Part shown: positions 1-8,138 of the stretch, piece after piece
Layout of the letters: each line of letters starts with the position of its first letter
How positions within the stretch are numbered: the stretch's first letter is position 1
Source of the DNA: JBGSZX01 sp964640545
Lineage (GTDB): Bacteria > Bdellovibrionota > UBA2428
Reading direction: 5' to 3'
Length of the DNA: 13,715 nucleotides
Assembly: GCA_964640545.1 (NCBI GenBank)
Contig: CAZXHL010000065.1
Location: forward strand, 1 to 13,715
Notes under the pieces: generated by a model
Databases searched by the model: none
What the model was told of the DNA's origin: nothing
Seen by the model: the letters and a program-made list of their open reading frames with translations, nothing else
Translations under genes and position numbers: made by a program

Positions 1-2658
1 GGCTATTCTTCCCTGCCGGAACTCGAGAAACTAACGGGAGCAAAGATTTCAAAGCTTCCCGTAAGCATAAGGATCGTACTTGAGTCGGTCCTAAGAAATG
101 CCATCGGAAGCAACGGAATCAATGACTCTCATATCAATGCTCTCGCGAAGTGGAATGCAGCTAATCCTGCCTCCGAAGAGATTCCTTTCACTGTTTCTAG
201 GATCGTTCTCCAAGACTTCACGGGCGTTCCATTGCTTGTTGACCTTGCCGCAATGAGAAATGCGATGGAAAAACTAGGCAAAGACCCCAAAGCCATCGAG
301 CCTCTCGTTCCCGTGGACCTCGTGATCGACCACTCGGTTCAGGTCGACTACGCCGGTTCAGAAGACGCCTTCCAAAAAAACATGGAGCGCGAGTTTGAGC
401 GAAACAAAGAGCGCTACGAATTCCTAAAATGGGGTCAAGACGCATTTGACACCTTCAAAGTCGTCCCTCCGGGCGTTGGAATCGTTCACCAAGTCAATCT
501 CGAATACCTTGCCAAAGGTGTACTTAGCAAAAAAGTTGATGGCCAAGAGATTGTCTATCCTGACACACTCGTTGGAACTGACTCCCACACAACCATGATC
601 AACGGACTCGGTGTCGTTGGTTGGGGTGTTGGTGGAATCGAAGCCGAAGCAGGAATGCTTGGGCAGCCGATCTACTTTCTCACTCCAGAAGTCATCGGCG
701 TTCACCTCACAGGTCAACTTGCCGAAGGCGTAACCGCTACCGACATGACCTTGAAACTTGTGGAGATGCTTCGTCAAGCGAAGGTTGTTGGAAAATTCGT
801 CGAATACTTTGGTCCAGGCGCAACGGCGCTCACCCTTGCTGACCGTGCGACTGTTGCGAACATGGCTCCTGAGTATGGTGCGACCATGGGCTTCTTTGGT
901 ATCGATGACGAAACCCTGAATTACCTCACGGGCACCGGAAGAAAGCCTGAGCAAGTGGCGCTTGTGGGCGACTACTACAAGGCTCAAGGTCTCTTCGGAA
1001 TTCCTCAAAACAAAGGCGATGTGGAATACACCAAAGTTCTCGAACTTGATCTCTCCACAGTAAAACCTGGAGTGGCAGGACCAAAGCGCCCCCAAGATCA
1101 CATCGACCTACCTAACTTGCCTGCGAAATTTGAAAAACTTTTCTCCGTTGCAAAAACAGATGGAGGCTTTGGACTCAATGAAGCTCAGCTCAATGCGACT
1201 TTTGAAGTTCAGGGCGCAGACAAGAAGCTAGAGCAAGGAAGCGTTTTGATCGCGGCCATCACAAGCTGCACAAACACATCTAACCCAAGTGTTATGATCG
1301 CGGCCGGCCTCGTGGCCCAACGTGCGGTTGAAAAAGGCATGAAAGTTTCTAACACTGTCAAAACCTCTCTCGCACCCGGCTCACGCGTTGTCACGAACTA
1401 CCTTGATACGGCTGGACTCACAGAGCCTCTCAACAAGATCGGCTTCAACCTTGTTGGTTACGGATGCACCACTTGCATCGGGAACTCAGGCCCCCTCACT
1501 CAACCTCTTGAAGACGCGCTCGTTCAAAACGATTGGGTTGGAGCTAGCGTGCTTTCTGGAAATAGAAATTTTGAAGCGAGGGTTCATCCGAACATCAAAG
1601 CTAGTTTCTTAATGTCTCCTCCGCTTGTTGTGGCTTACGCTCTTGCGGGCAACGTTCGTAAAAACATTGCGACTGATTCTCTTGGCAAAGACAAAGACGG
1701 CAACGACGTCTTCCTCAAAGACCTTTGGCCAACCATGGACGAAATCAAAGAAGTGATGAAGCGCACCTTGAAGCCAGAAGTTTTCCAAAAGCTTTACTCA
1801 GATTTTGCCGAACAAAACCCAGCCTGGAATGGAATCGCATCCAGCACTGGTGAGCTGTACAAGTGGGAAGAGAAATCTACCTACATTCAAGAGCCTCCAT
1901 TCTTTGATGGCGTAACTGAGACTGTTGGAACGATTCAGCCGATCAAAGGGGCACGCGCCCTTCTACTACTTGGCGACTCTGTAACGACAGACCATATCTC
2001 ACCCGCAGGATCTTTCCGCAAAGATACACCTGCTGGCCAGTATCTCACCGAGCGTGGAGTAGAAGTTCGCGATTTCAACAGCTTTGGCTCACGCCGTGGA
2101 AACGACCGCATCATGACCAGAGGAACTTTCGCCAATGTTCGCGTAAAAAACCTCATGCTTGATGATGTTGAAGGTGGTTTCACACTCAACCTTCTGACAG
2201 ATTCAAAATTACCAGTTCCTGTTTTCGACGCGGCTCAAGCCTACAAAGAGAAAAACATTCCTTTGGTTGTGATCGCAGGAAAAGAATACGGAACAGGAAG
2301 CTCACGTGACTGGGCCGCAAAAGGAACAGCACTACTCGGAGTGAAAGCCGTGATCTGCGAGAGCTTTGAAAGAATTCACAGATCGAACCTTGTTGGTATG
2401 GGCGTTTTGCCATGCTGTTTTGAAGAAGGCACTTCGGCGAAGACTCTTGGACTCGACGGAACCGAGACCTTCACCCTTCATGGCGTAGATGACAACATTA
2501 AGACTATGGCGAAGATCGAGCTCGAGATCACGAAGACTGATGGCTCATCCAAAAAGGTTCCAGTTATCGCAAGACTAGATACGCCAGTTGAAGTGGAATA
2601 CTACCGACATGGTGGAATTTTGACATATGTCTTAAGGCAAATTGCAGCGAAAGCTTAG
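1..2658 (+). CDS. acnA: Aconitate hydratase, AcnA/IRP type (5'-truncated by window edge)
   Basis: Cytoplasmic [4Fe-4S] enzyme of the TCA cycle that interconverts citrate and isocitrate through cis-aconitate. The frame is open from base 1 (reading GYSSLPELEK...), so the window holds 885 residues and lacks roughly 20 N-terminal ones compared with the usual AcnA length near 890-900. The TTG at 232 is internal and not the start. The three cluster-binding cysteines are present: Cys in ITSCTNTSNPS (codon at 1267) and both in GYGCTTCIG (codons 1465 and 1474). Other hallmarks are VLQDFTGVP, GTDSHTTMINGLGVVGWGVGG, the swivel-domain LLGDSVTTDHISPAGS, and the active-site SRDWAAKG and RSNLVGMGVLP. The domain order (three-domain core, linker, swivel) is that of AcnA and not AcnB. 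It is probably monocistronic or last in its transcript, because a strong terminator follows 42 nt downstream. No frameshift or missing catalytic residue was seen. Confidence 0.98.
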   Translation, partial: GYSSLPELEKLTGAKISKLPVSIRIVLESVLRNAIGSNGINDSHINALAKWNAANPASEEIPFTVSRIVLQDFTGVPLLVDLAAMRNAMEKLGKDPKAIEPLVPVDLVIDHSVQVDYAGSEDAFQKNMEREFERNKERYEFLKWGQDAFDTFKVVPPGVGIVHQVNLEYLAKGVLSKKVDGQEIVYPDTLVGTDSHTTMINGLGVVGWGVGGIEAEAGMLGQPIYFLTPEVIGVHLTGQLAEGVTATDMTLKLVEMLRQAKVVGKFVEYFGPGATALTLADRATVANMAPEYGATMGFFGIDDETLNYLTGTGRKPEQVALVGDYYKAQGLFGIPQNKGDVEYTKVLELDLSTVKPGVAGPKRPQDHIDLPNLPAKFEKLFSVAKTDGGFGLNEAQLNATFEVQGADKKLEQGSVLIAAITSCTNTSNPSVMIAAGLVAQRAVEKGMKVSNTVKTSLAPGSRVVTNYLDTAGLTEPLNKIGFNLVGYGCTTCIGNSGPLTQPLEDALVQNDWVGASVLSGNRNFEARVHPNIKASFLMSPPLVVAYALAGNVRKNIATDSLGKDKDGNDVFLKDLWPTMDEIKEVMKRTLKPEVFQKLYSDFAEQNPAWNGIASSTGELYKWEEKSTYIQEPPFFDGVTETVGTIQPIKGARALLLLGDSVTTDHISPAGSFRKDTPAGQYLTERGVEVRDFNSFGSRRGNDRIMTRGTFANVRVKNLMLDDVEGGFTLNLLTDSKLPVPVFDAAQAYKEKNIPLVVIAGKEYGTGSSRDWAAKGTALLGVKAVICESFERIHRSNLVGMGVLPCCFEEGTSAKTLGLDGTETFTLHGVDDNIKTMAKIELEITKTDGSSKKVPVIARLDTPVEVEYYRHGGILTYVLRQIAAKA

Positions 2659-2674
2659 TAAAGAACTCAGAACG

Positions 2675-2690
2675 CACACTTTAAAGTGTG
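2675..2690. repeat. 16-bp perfect palindrome after acnA
   Basis: CACACTTTAAAGTGTG is identical to its own reverse complement. It lies 16 nt after the acnA stop and 10 nt before the stem of the terminator. It could be a protein-binding dyad or part of the 3' end structure of the acnA mRNA. As a hairpin it lacks a proper loop, so I do not call it a second terminator. The identity is seen directly, but the function is unknown. Confidence 0.5.
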
Positions 2691-2695
2691 AAGTC

Positions 2696-2727
2696 AAAAA
2701 GGGTGCCAACTGCTTGGCACCCTTTTT
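2696..2727 (+). terminator. Rho-independent terminator of acnA
   Basis: A 9-bp perfect stem GGGTGCCAA / TTGGCACCC (2701-2709 with 2714-2722) encloses the 4-nt loop CTGC and is followed by five Ts (2723-2727). Five As at 2696-2700 precede the stem, so the A/T tracts extend the pairing and the structure could also work on the opposite strand. It ends the acnA transcript and insulates the transglycosylase gene downstream. Confidence 0.93.
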
Positions 2728-2833
2728 GCTTTTCTACAGCCACGAAAGAGCCTTCTAGTCCTGCCGTTTCAAGACCGCCAAATTATCCATGGTCCTAACG
2801 GATTCTAAACCACATCTATGAAGCGATCTTCGT

Positions 2834-2845
2834 TACAATTTAGAT
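2834..2845 (+). promoter_or_regulatory. Candidate -10 box for a leaderless transglycosylase transcript
   Basis: TACAAT (2834-2839, 5 of 6 to TATAAT) ends 6 nt before the ATG at 2846, which puts the expected transcription start at or next to the start codon. No purine-rich Shine-Dalgarno sequence lies in the 15 nt before the ATG. No good -35 hexamer is seen at normal spacing, so this rests on the -10 alone. An in-frame TGA at 2819 rules out an upstream start. Confidence 0.35.
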
Positions 2846-4687
2846 ATGCTTTTTTCGCTCCAGGGGCCCCGTAAATCTTTTCTTCTTTTCTGCCAAGTAT
2901 TCGCAATCTTAGTCGTGGGAGCTTGTTCTACGAACAGCGGCATTCCACAAACAAAGATTGATGTGCATTCCGCAAGATCACCATCTTCTGTTCAACCTGT
3001 GGAAGACAGCAACTCGACCTACTTCAGCGGAAAAAAAGGGCGAGACAAGCCAGCACAAAGCACTCCCGTGGCCGCCAACAAAACCAGCGAAGAACAAAGC
3101 ATTACAGTTTCACTTTCCCAAGTCGCCAAAGAGCTAAACATGTCAGTTACTGAACTTCGCGTTCAAGCCCATGAACTCAACAACTTTATTGCCCTCGGTC
3201 GATATCCCAACAAAAGCACATGCCCACGAAACATGAGATCTGACAGATCACTGTGCCGCCTCATCAAAGAATACAAAGAGCCTGTGGCACAAAGTGCCAA
3301 CGAAGATGAAGAGCCCATGCCCAACACCAGATACTCCGGCGGCATTGTCCCGATTCGCCCTCAACACTTCGCCCAACAACAACGCATGCATTACGAGCGC
3401 CTCATGAAGTCCATCGCAAGACAACCCGCAGACCGAGTTCTTGCCTGGGTTCCAAGAATGACAAAAAATACAGGCTGCCCACGCAATCTTTCTGCAGCCG
3501 CCATCCGAAAACTCGAGAACCTTCTTCCCGACAGACGTGCTCGCCTTGCGATGGAGAAATTATACGACCATGCATCCATCTGCCTTCAACCAAAAGATGC
3601 CGGCTATCACCCCACTCATTTCAGACAAGCCCTACTACGAAATCTTTGGGGTCGCTCCAAAGAAGCTAGAGCCTCCATCAATCGTGCGGCCCTATCTCGA
3701 ATGAATGGGCTTACGGAAGCCAGAACCCTCTACTGGGCAGGTAAGCTCCAAGTAAGAAAAACAGCTCGCAATCAATACTGGAAAAAACTCGTCGTCACCC
3801 ACCCCCTCACTCACCATGCTCTTCAGGTTTGGAGCAAGATGTCGGTAGATCCGCATCAGATTTTTTCATCAAGACCGGTTCATGAACTTCAACGCTCAGC
3901 CCACAACGGCAATCCGCACCTCGACATCGCCCTCAGATGGCTTGAGGCCCTCTATCTGATCGACAAGAAATCAGGCGCACAACGTCTGGGAAATTGGATC
4001 ATGGAGAAATACGCGGACAATATGAGTGCCTCAAATATGATGTACGTGTCAGCGATGAAGTCTTCACAGAACACTCCGCTCAATGCCATTATCTTTCTGA
4101 CAAGACGAGCAAAGGCGGACCCCAATTTCATCAACGATCAAACCTTGAGAATGCTATTTCCTCGCCCATACCTCGAAGTTTTCGCCAAGCACTCTGGAGA
4201 CCTAGACACCTTTCTGTTGATGTCAATTGCACGGCAGGAGTCCGGCTTCAATCCTAAGGCTAAATCACACGCAAATGCCCAAGGACTTCTTCAGCTTCTT
4301 CCAAGCACAGCAAGACAGCTAGCCGGAGGACGAAATCAAAACCTCTACAACAAGCACACCAACGTAAGGCTTGGGGTGAAGTATCTCGACAAACAAATCA
4401 AGAGATTCAACAGCGTTGAGCTAGCTCTCGCAGCCTACAACGCAGGTCCCTCACGAGTTCCAACATGGAAGCGCAGATACCCCACCAAAGACGTCGAGTT
4501 ATTCATGGATCTCATTCCATTTAAAGAAACTAGAAATTATGTGAGCCTTATCGTCCGAAACAACTTTTGGTACGAAAAGCTCTATAGAAAAGACGTTGAT
4601 AGCCTAAAGTACGAGAAAGGCCGCAAAACGCGAAGCTTCCTCGTTGGCCAACTTCTTAGAAGCAATTCTGGAAAAGCGACCTTTTAA
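2846..4687 (+). CDS. Lytic transglycosylase lipoprotein, Slt70-like (GH23)
   Basis: Membrane-anchored murein lyase that cleaves the MurNAc-GlcNAc bond in peptidoglycan, forming 1,6-anhydro products. Residues 1-26 form a lipoprotein signal with lipobox VVGAC, and Cys27 is the lipidated residue. Residues 30-90 are a Ser/Lys-rich spacer. Residues about 175-440 are helical and low in glycine, as in the superhelical U-domain of Slt70. The catalytic domain is about 452-585: IARQESGFNP with catalytic Glu465, GLLQLLPSTARQL (480-492), AAYNAGPSRV (529-538) and the Slt70-class signature IPFKETRNYV (557-566). Two CPRN(M/L) motifs (126-130 and 211-215) plus Cys137 and Cys247 suggest disulfides in the periplasm. 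The start is the only ATG after an in-frame stop and is needed for the signal peptide, but it has no Shine-Dalgarno. The gene stands alone between the acnA terminator and a convergent gene. With 613 residues it is close to Slt70 in size (about 620-645). Lipidation instead of free secretion is the main difference from E. coli Slt70. Confidence 0.93.
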   Translation: MLFSLQGPRKSFLLFCQVFAILVVGACSTNSGIPQTKIDVHSARSPSSVQPVEDSNSTYFSGKKGRDKPAQSTPVAANKTSEEQSITVSLSQVAKELNMSVTELRVQAHELNNFIALGRYPNKSTCPRNMRSDRSLCRLIKEYKEPVAQSANEDEEPMPNTRYSGGIVPIRPQHFAQQQRMHYERLMKSIARQPADRVLAWVPRMTKNTGCPRNLSAAAIRKLENLLPDRRARLAMEKLYDHASICLQPKDAGYHPTHFRQALLRNLWGRSKEARASINRAALSRMNGLTEARTLYWAGKLQVRKTARNQYWKKLVVTHPLTHHALQVWSKMSVDPHQIFSSRPVHELQRSAHNGNPHLDIALRWLEALYLIDKKSGAQRLGNWIMEKYADNMSASNMMYVSAMKSSQNTPLNAIIFLTRRAKADPNFINDQTLRMLFPRPYLEVFAKHSGDLDTFLLMSIARQESGFNPKAKSHANAQGLLQLLPSTARQLAGGRNQNLYNKHTNVRLGVKYLDKQIKRFNSVELALAAYNAGPSRVPTWKRRYPTKDVELFMDLIPFKETRNYVSLIVRNNFWYEKLYRKDVDSLKYEKGRKTRSFLVGQLLRSNSGKATF

Positions 4688-4722
4688 CTTTCAAATTGAA
4701 GCACGGACGAAGTTTCTAGACG

Positions 4723-7467
4723 CTATTTCTTTTCCAGCTTAAAGAGGGCCGTGTTTCCGAAACCGTCTTGATAAGCTGTAAAATAAAGCGCACCGTTGAA
4801 GCTGGTAAAGTTGGTGGGATCATCGCTTCCCGATGGGACGATATTGCTCACCTGCTGAAAGATGCTATTAGCCTCATCATAACGAAACAGCTTGTAGGCA
4901 TTCAACCCGACACTAGGTGAGGCCACTATATACAAATCTCCGTCCCAGGAAGTCATACGAGCAATGTTGTCACTTTGGCTAGATCCTAGAAAATCAGAGA
5001 CCTGCCTCACCGTTGAGGTGCTCGGATCATATTCGTGTAGTTTAAAATTGTTGGCACCACTACGATCATTTACAAAATAAAGCTTTCCACCATGGCTCAG
5101 GAACTTATCCGTTCCTTCATCATCATTAGTTGGGCGGTTGGCGACTATCTGAGTGAACGTATCATCATCGTTCATCGCGTAGGCTTTATATCGTCCTGAT
5201 GAGTTTTTGGATGCCATGTAAATTTTATCTCCCACGACAGTTACTGCTCTGATGGCATCATCTACACCATTGTTGTTTCGAAAGTTAACAAGCTGATCCA
5301 CCTGACCATCTGTGGTGTTGATCTTCATCCATTTTAACTTGGCATTGTCACTTCGACCTCGGAAATACAATTCGTTATTGAAGTATTTCATGTGAGCGAT
5401 ATCATCATTATTTGAAGCTCTTAGATTAGTGACCTGGTCGATAGATTCGTCTGCATTCATCCTGTAGAGCTTCGTCTTGTTGAGAGGATCTCTCGCCACA
5501 AAATACATCGCATTCTCATTTGTGTGAGTGATCATCGACTGGGGGTAATCGTGTTTAGACGTATTGGCATAAGTATTACTCAGTAGAGTTACGTTCCCAT
5601 TAGAATCCATTGACACTAGCTTAGTCAGACTCTTCCCAGTACTGTAACTGGGGAAATAGGCTTTTCCGTTGAACACTCGCATGCTAGGCGCAACAGCAAC
5701 ACTCACATCATCTGTACCTGTGCCGCGAATGTTGTATTCCTGAGTCACATTTCCTGATGTGTCTACAGAAAAAAGTTTGTACTTATTGCTTTGGCTCTTT
5801 GAATAATACCAAAGCTTATTGTTGTAGACACCAATGATATCTGAAGCATCTGTCCCGGATGGATAGGTATCCGATACCTGGGTGACAACAAACTTTGTGA
5901 CCGATATACCGTTACTATCTACGAACTCATCATTGATTATCACGGACTCACCCCCGCTGGATGGTGAATCGACAAGATCGAAAAAATCCAAGGTAAAGGC
6001 GGTAAAGTTGCAAACGATATTTGCAAAAGACCCCAAAGTAGAGCAAGTAGAGGAAATAGAACTGTTCCTTGTAACTGTGATATTGGCTTCGAAAGTGTTG
6101 TCCGTTAGGTTGTTATACCCAACGCCCGAAGTGCTCTCTGCGACTCCACCGTGAGCCACACTAGAACCTCCCGCAACACTTGCCAAAAGGCTGCTTGTGT
6201 CCGTGACCTTTTGGCTACTCGTCGTCGGAGTTAGGGTCATAAGTTCATTTGGAGTCACTGGTGCTTCCGATGATGTGTAAGCAATCACGAGCTCCTTATT
6301 CGCAGCTATAGTCAGCGAAGGTGATTTGTTGTCGATGGCGATACTTGTAATACTGATTGCAGGCGACGCAATCGAAGCCTTAATAACTTTTGTTCCTGCC
6401 CCTGAGAAACCAAATCCTGATCCCGAAAAATCTGCAACTCCATTTATGGCGTTGATCTGAGTTGTCCCGACAGTTCCGGTTCCTCCGGTCGAAGAAGCAT
6501 CAGCGCTAAGAGTTACCTGGGCGCTGCTAGTCGTCGTATTTCCAGCCGCATCCTTGATGTAGACAATAGGAGCAGGCAAAAGCTCAAATCCAGCATAGGA
6601 TTCTGGAGTGCCTGCACTCCAATTTGATGAGAAAATCAACCCTGCTGGTGCACCTGGCTGAACAGTGACCGTGGGTCTCGTTCCAGAAAAAATTGCACCA
6701 TCAATACTCGCCGTAATATCCAATACACCCGCCGTGACACCCGTAAACTGGGCTGTATAAGTTCCATCATTGTTATCTATCGCGGGTACAGTATTTTGAT
6801 TGGGAATCCAGCTGCCCGTTCCATTTCCTGAGGCTGACAGTTTAGAAAATTTCACCTCAGCCCCGCCAATGCCCATCAAATTTCCATCGCGATCCTTCGA
6901 TTCCAAAGTCACCGTGATCGTATCTCCCGAGACAACGCTCGAAGCACTCACTGAAATTTCAGATTGGACCGGAGAAGGAGACACTGCTGAAACACCTGCA
7001 GCCAAAAATGTTGTATCCGCCTGGAAAGGAAAGCTTTGACTTACTCCCTTTGCATAGCTCGCATAAATTGAAATAGAAAAGCTCCCAACCGATCCGGCGG
7101 CAAAGCTCAGACTTAGCTGACAACTGGTTTTGGCAGCTAGAGTTTCTGGGGCTTCGGGACAGTTAGTATTTGTAAGAGTAAACTCACTATCCCCGTTTAC
7201 AACAAATTCTTCAATCGAAGTCTCGAACGAGCTTAAATTGCTAACTGTAATACTTTTTGAGATCGGCAAAGCGCCTATTGAAATAGAGCCAAAGTCAAAA
7301 CTTGAGGCTGTAAATGTTAGTGTCGACCCCGATACTTCAGCTATCCCAGCATCTGGATCACCAAACCCATCAACATCAAGAAGTCCTTTACAGGAAGAAA
7401 CAGAAAAGCACAGCATCATAATGCTTAACGATCTAATTAGACTTCCAATAATTTTGCCGTTCAACAA
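4723..7467 (-). CDS. Large lipoprotein with Ig-like domains and eight propeller-type repeats
   Basis: Secreted lipid-anchored protein of unknown function, 914 residues. Signal 1-25 with lipobox SVSSC and lipidated Cys26. Residues about 46-150 resemble an ASH / choice-of-anchor D beta-sandwich, with a Cys103-Cys116 pair. Residues about 165-270 form an invasin-type Ig fold (NNDGTYTAQFTG, then TVTVQPGAPAG), and 272-380 look like a second Ig-like fold. Residues 380-525 are Ser/Thr-rich with Cys475 and Cys486. The last 390 residues contain eight units of 46-51 aa, each centred on a strand of the type (F/W)-N/D-G-x-L-Y-F (aromatic positions 553, 604, 655, 701, 750, 797, 846, 895) and preceded by an acidic GSDD/NDD/GTD turn. 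This suggests a beta-propeller of up to eight blades. The start is TTG at 7467: AAGGAG sits 6 nt upstream and a second TTG codon follows directly, so either may be used. It lies 86 nt after the barrel gene on the same strand and may belong to the motor operon or have its own promoter. Adhesion or binding at the cell surface is an inference from domain type. Confidence 0.85.
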   Translation of the reverse strand: MLNGKIIGSLIRSLSIMMLCFSVSSCKGLLDVDGFGDPDAGIAEVSGSTLTFTASSFDFGSISIGALPISKSITVSNLSSFETSIEEFVVNGDSEFTLTNTNCPEAPETLAAKTSCQLSLSFAAGSVGSFSISIYASYAKGVSQSFPFQADTTFLAAGVSAVSPSPVQSEISVSASSVVSGDTITVTLESKDRDGNLMGIGGAEVKFSKLSASGNGTGSWIPNQNTVPAIDNNDGTYTAQFTGVTAGVLDITASIDGAIFSGTRPTVTVQPGAPAGLIFSSNWSAGTPESYAGFELLPAPIVYIKDAAGNTTTSSAQVTLSADASSTGGTGTVGTTQINAINGVADFSGSGFGFSGAGTKVIKASIASPAISITSIAIDNKSPSLTIAANKELVIAYTSSEAPVTPNELMTLTPTTSSQKVTDTSSLLASVAGGSSVAHGGVAESTSGVGYNNLTDNTFEANITVTRNSSISSTCSTLGSFANIVCNFTAFTLDFFDLVDSPSSGGESVIINDEFVDSNGISVTKFVVTQVSDTYPSGTDASDIIGVYNNKLWYYSKSQSNKYKLFSVDTSGNVTQEYNIRGTGTDDVSVAVAPSMRVFNGKAYFPSYSTGKSLTKLVSMDSNGNVTLLSNTYANTSKHDYPQSMITHTNENAMYFVARDPLNKTKLYRMNADESIDQVTNLRASNNDDIAHMKYFNNELYFRGRSDNAKLKWMKINTTDGQVDQLVNFRNNNGVDDAIRAVTVVGDKIYMASKNSSGRYKAYAMNDDDTFTQIVANRPTNDDEGTDKFLSHGGKLYFVNDRSGANNFKLHEYDPSTSTVRQVSDFLGSSQSDNIARMTSWDGDLYIVASPSVGLNAYKLFRYDEANSIFQQVSNIVPSGSDDPTNFTSFNGALYFTAYQDGFGNTALFKLEKK

Positions 7468-7483
7468 TTTCTACTCCTTCCCT
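7468..7483 (-). promoter_or_regulatory. Ribosome binding site supporting a TTG start
   Basis: Read on the minus strand the sequence is GGGAAGGAGTAGAAA followed by TTG TTG. The AAGGAG core is 6 nt from the first TTG and 9 nt from the second. It is the clearest Shine-Dalgarno in the window, and it decides the non-ATG start of the 914-residue lipoprotein. The first in-frame ATG is inside the signal peptide at residue 17, too late to keep a working lipoprotein signal. Confidence 0.75.
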
Positions 7484-7553
7484 TATTATCCAAGACTTCA
7501 CTCATTCCAAAGTGTTGTGACTCCGCCATATATATTGCTTTGTTAAGCTTGTA

Positions 7554-8138
7554 TTAAAAACTCCATGCCCCCCCCAACCTTGCATTAAAAGGTATTGAGG
7601 TACGATTATCTAAAACTAGTAAGCCCAAGCCTAACTCGGCGATGACATCCACATTTGAAATTCTAAAAAGTTCCATTCCCAAGCTGATAGAGAACCCAGT
7701 TGCGGGAAAGACTTGTGTCGTTCCATTCAAAAGATATTGTTCAAAGCTACCCATCAGATAGACAAGTTTCTTCCTCGACCCTGTGACAGAGATCATGGGG
7801 CGACCAGCGAATTCATAAATCTTGTTTTCCTTTGTAAATGATCCGTTGAGTGCCCAATATACCGAAGACCGAAAAGAGCTATACAAAGCAGCCAGGCCCT
7901 GATCAATCGTCAGGCCCTGGGCCATAGAAATTCCAATTCCCAACTTGCGATCAACGGCATAGCGAATCGAAAAGTTTGGGCCCATTCCTGATAGAGACGA
8001 AGCACCACTAAAGTAGCTATACTCTGTCGTCAACGCGACTTGCACCCTCTTCGACTCCGAACTAACCTTGAGACTCTCCTGGGCCATAGCCGGAAAGGCC
8101 AACCCTATGAACATCCCCAGTGACGTTTTTAGCCCCAT
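7554..8138 (-). CDS. Small predicted outer-membrane beta-barrel protein
   Basis: Not recognised as a named family. The 194-residue product has an N-terminal signal (1-19, cleavage after AMA before QES). Its body alternates polar and apolar residues in many short strands with Gly and Tyr/Phe (for example NFSIRYAVDRKLGIGISMA and VFPATGFSISLGMELF). It ends in AWSF, a terminal Phe as recognised by the BAM machinery. Size and pattern fit an 8-stranded OM barrel. The ATG shares one base with the stop of the upstream gene (TAATG), and AAGAAGG lies 10 nt upstream within that gene, so translation is very likely coupled to it. Coupling to a MotAB-type motor gene set suggests an outer-membrane partner or channel for that complex, which is an inference from position. 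No enzyme motif was seen. Confidence 0.72.
   Translation of the reverse strand: MGLKTSLGMFIGLAFPAMAQESLKVSSESKRVQVALTTEYSYFSGASSLSGMGPNFSIRYAVDRKLGIGISMAQGLTIDQGLAALYSSFRSSVYWALNGSFTKENKIYEFAGRPMISVTGSRKKLVYLMGSFEQYLLNGTTQVFPATGFSISLGMELFRISNVDVIAELGLGLLVLDNRTSIPFNARLGGAWSF

Noticed and set aside
424..1101. Long antisense open frame across acnA (about 225 codons)
   Set aside because: It lies fully opposite a highly conserved enzyme, its product shows no recognisable family, and it has no supporting ribosome site. It is a shadow of codon bias.
232..2658. Aconitase starting at the TTG of 232
   Set aside because: The same frame is open to base 1 and encodes conserved AcnA N-terminal sequence (SLPELEKL, LPVSIRIVLESVLRN, IVLQDFTGVP), so the gene is cut by the window edge and does not start at 232.
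4688..4722. Terminator between the convergent transglycosylase and lipoprotein genes
   Set aside because: The 35-nt gap contains only the A/T-rich dyad TTCAA-A-TTGAA, whose loop is too small, and no T-tract hairpin.
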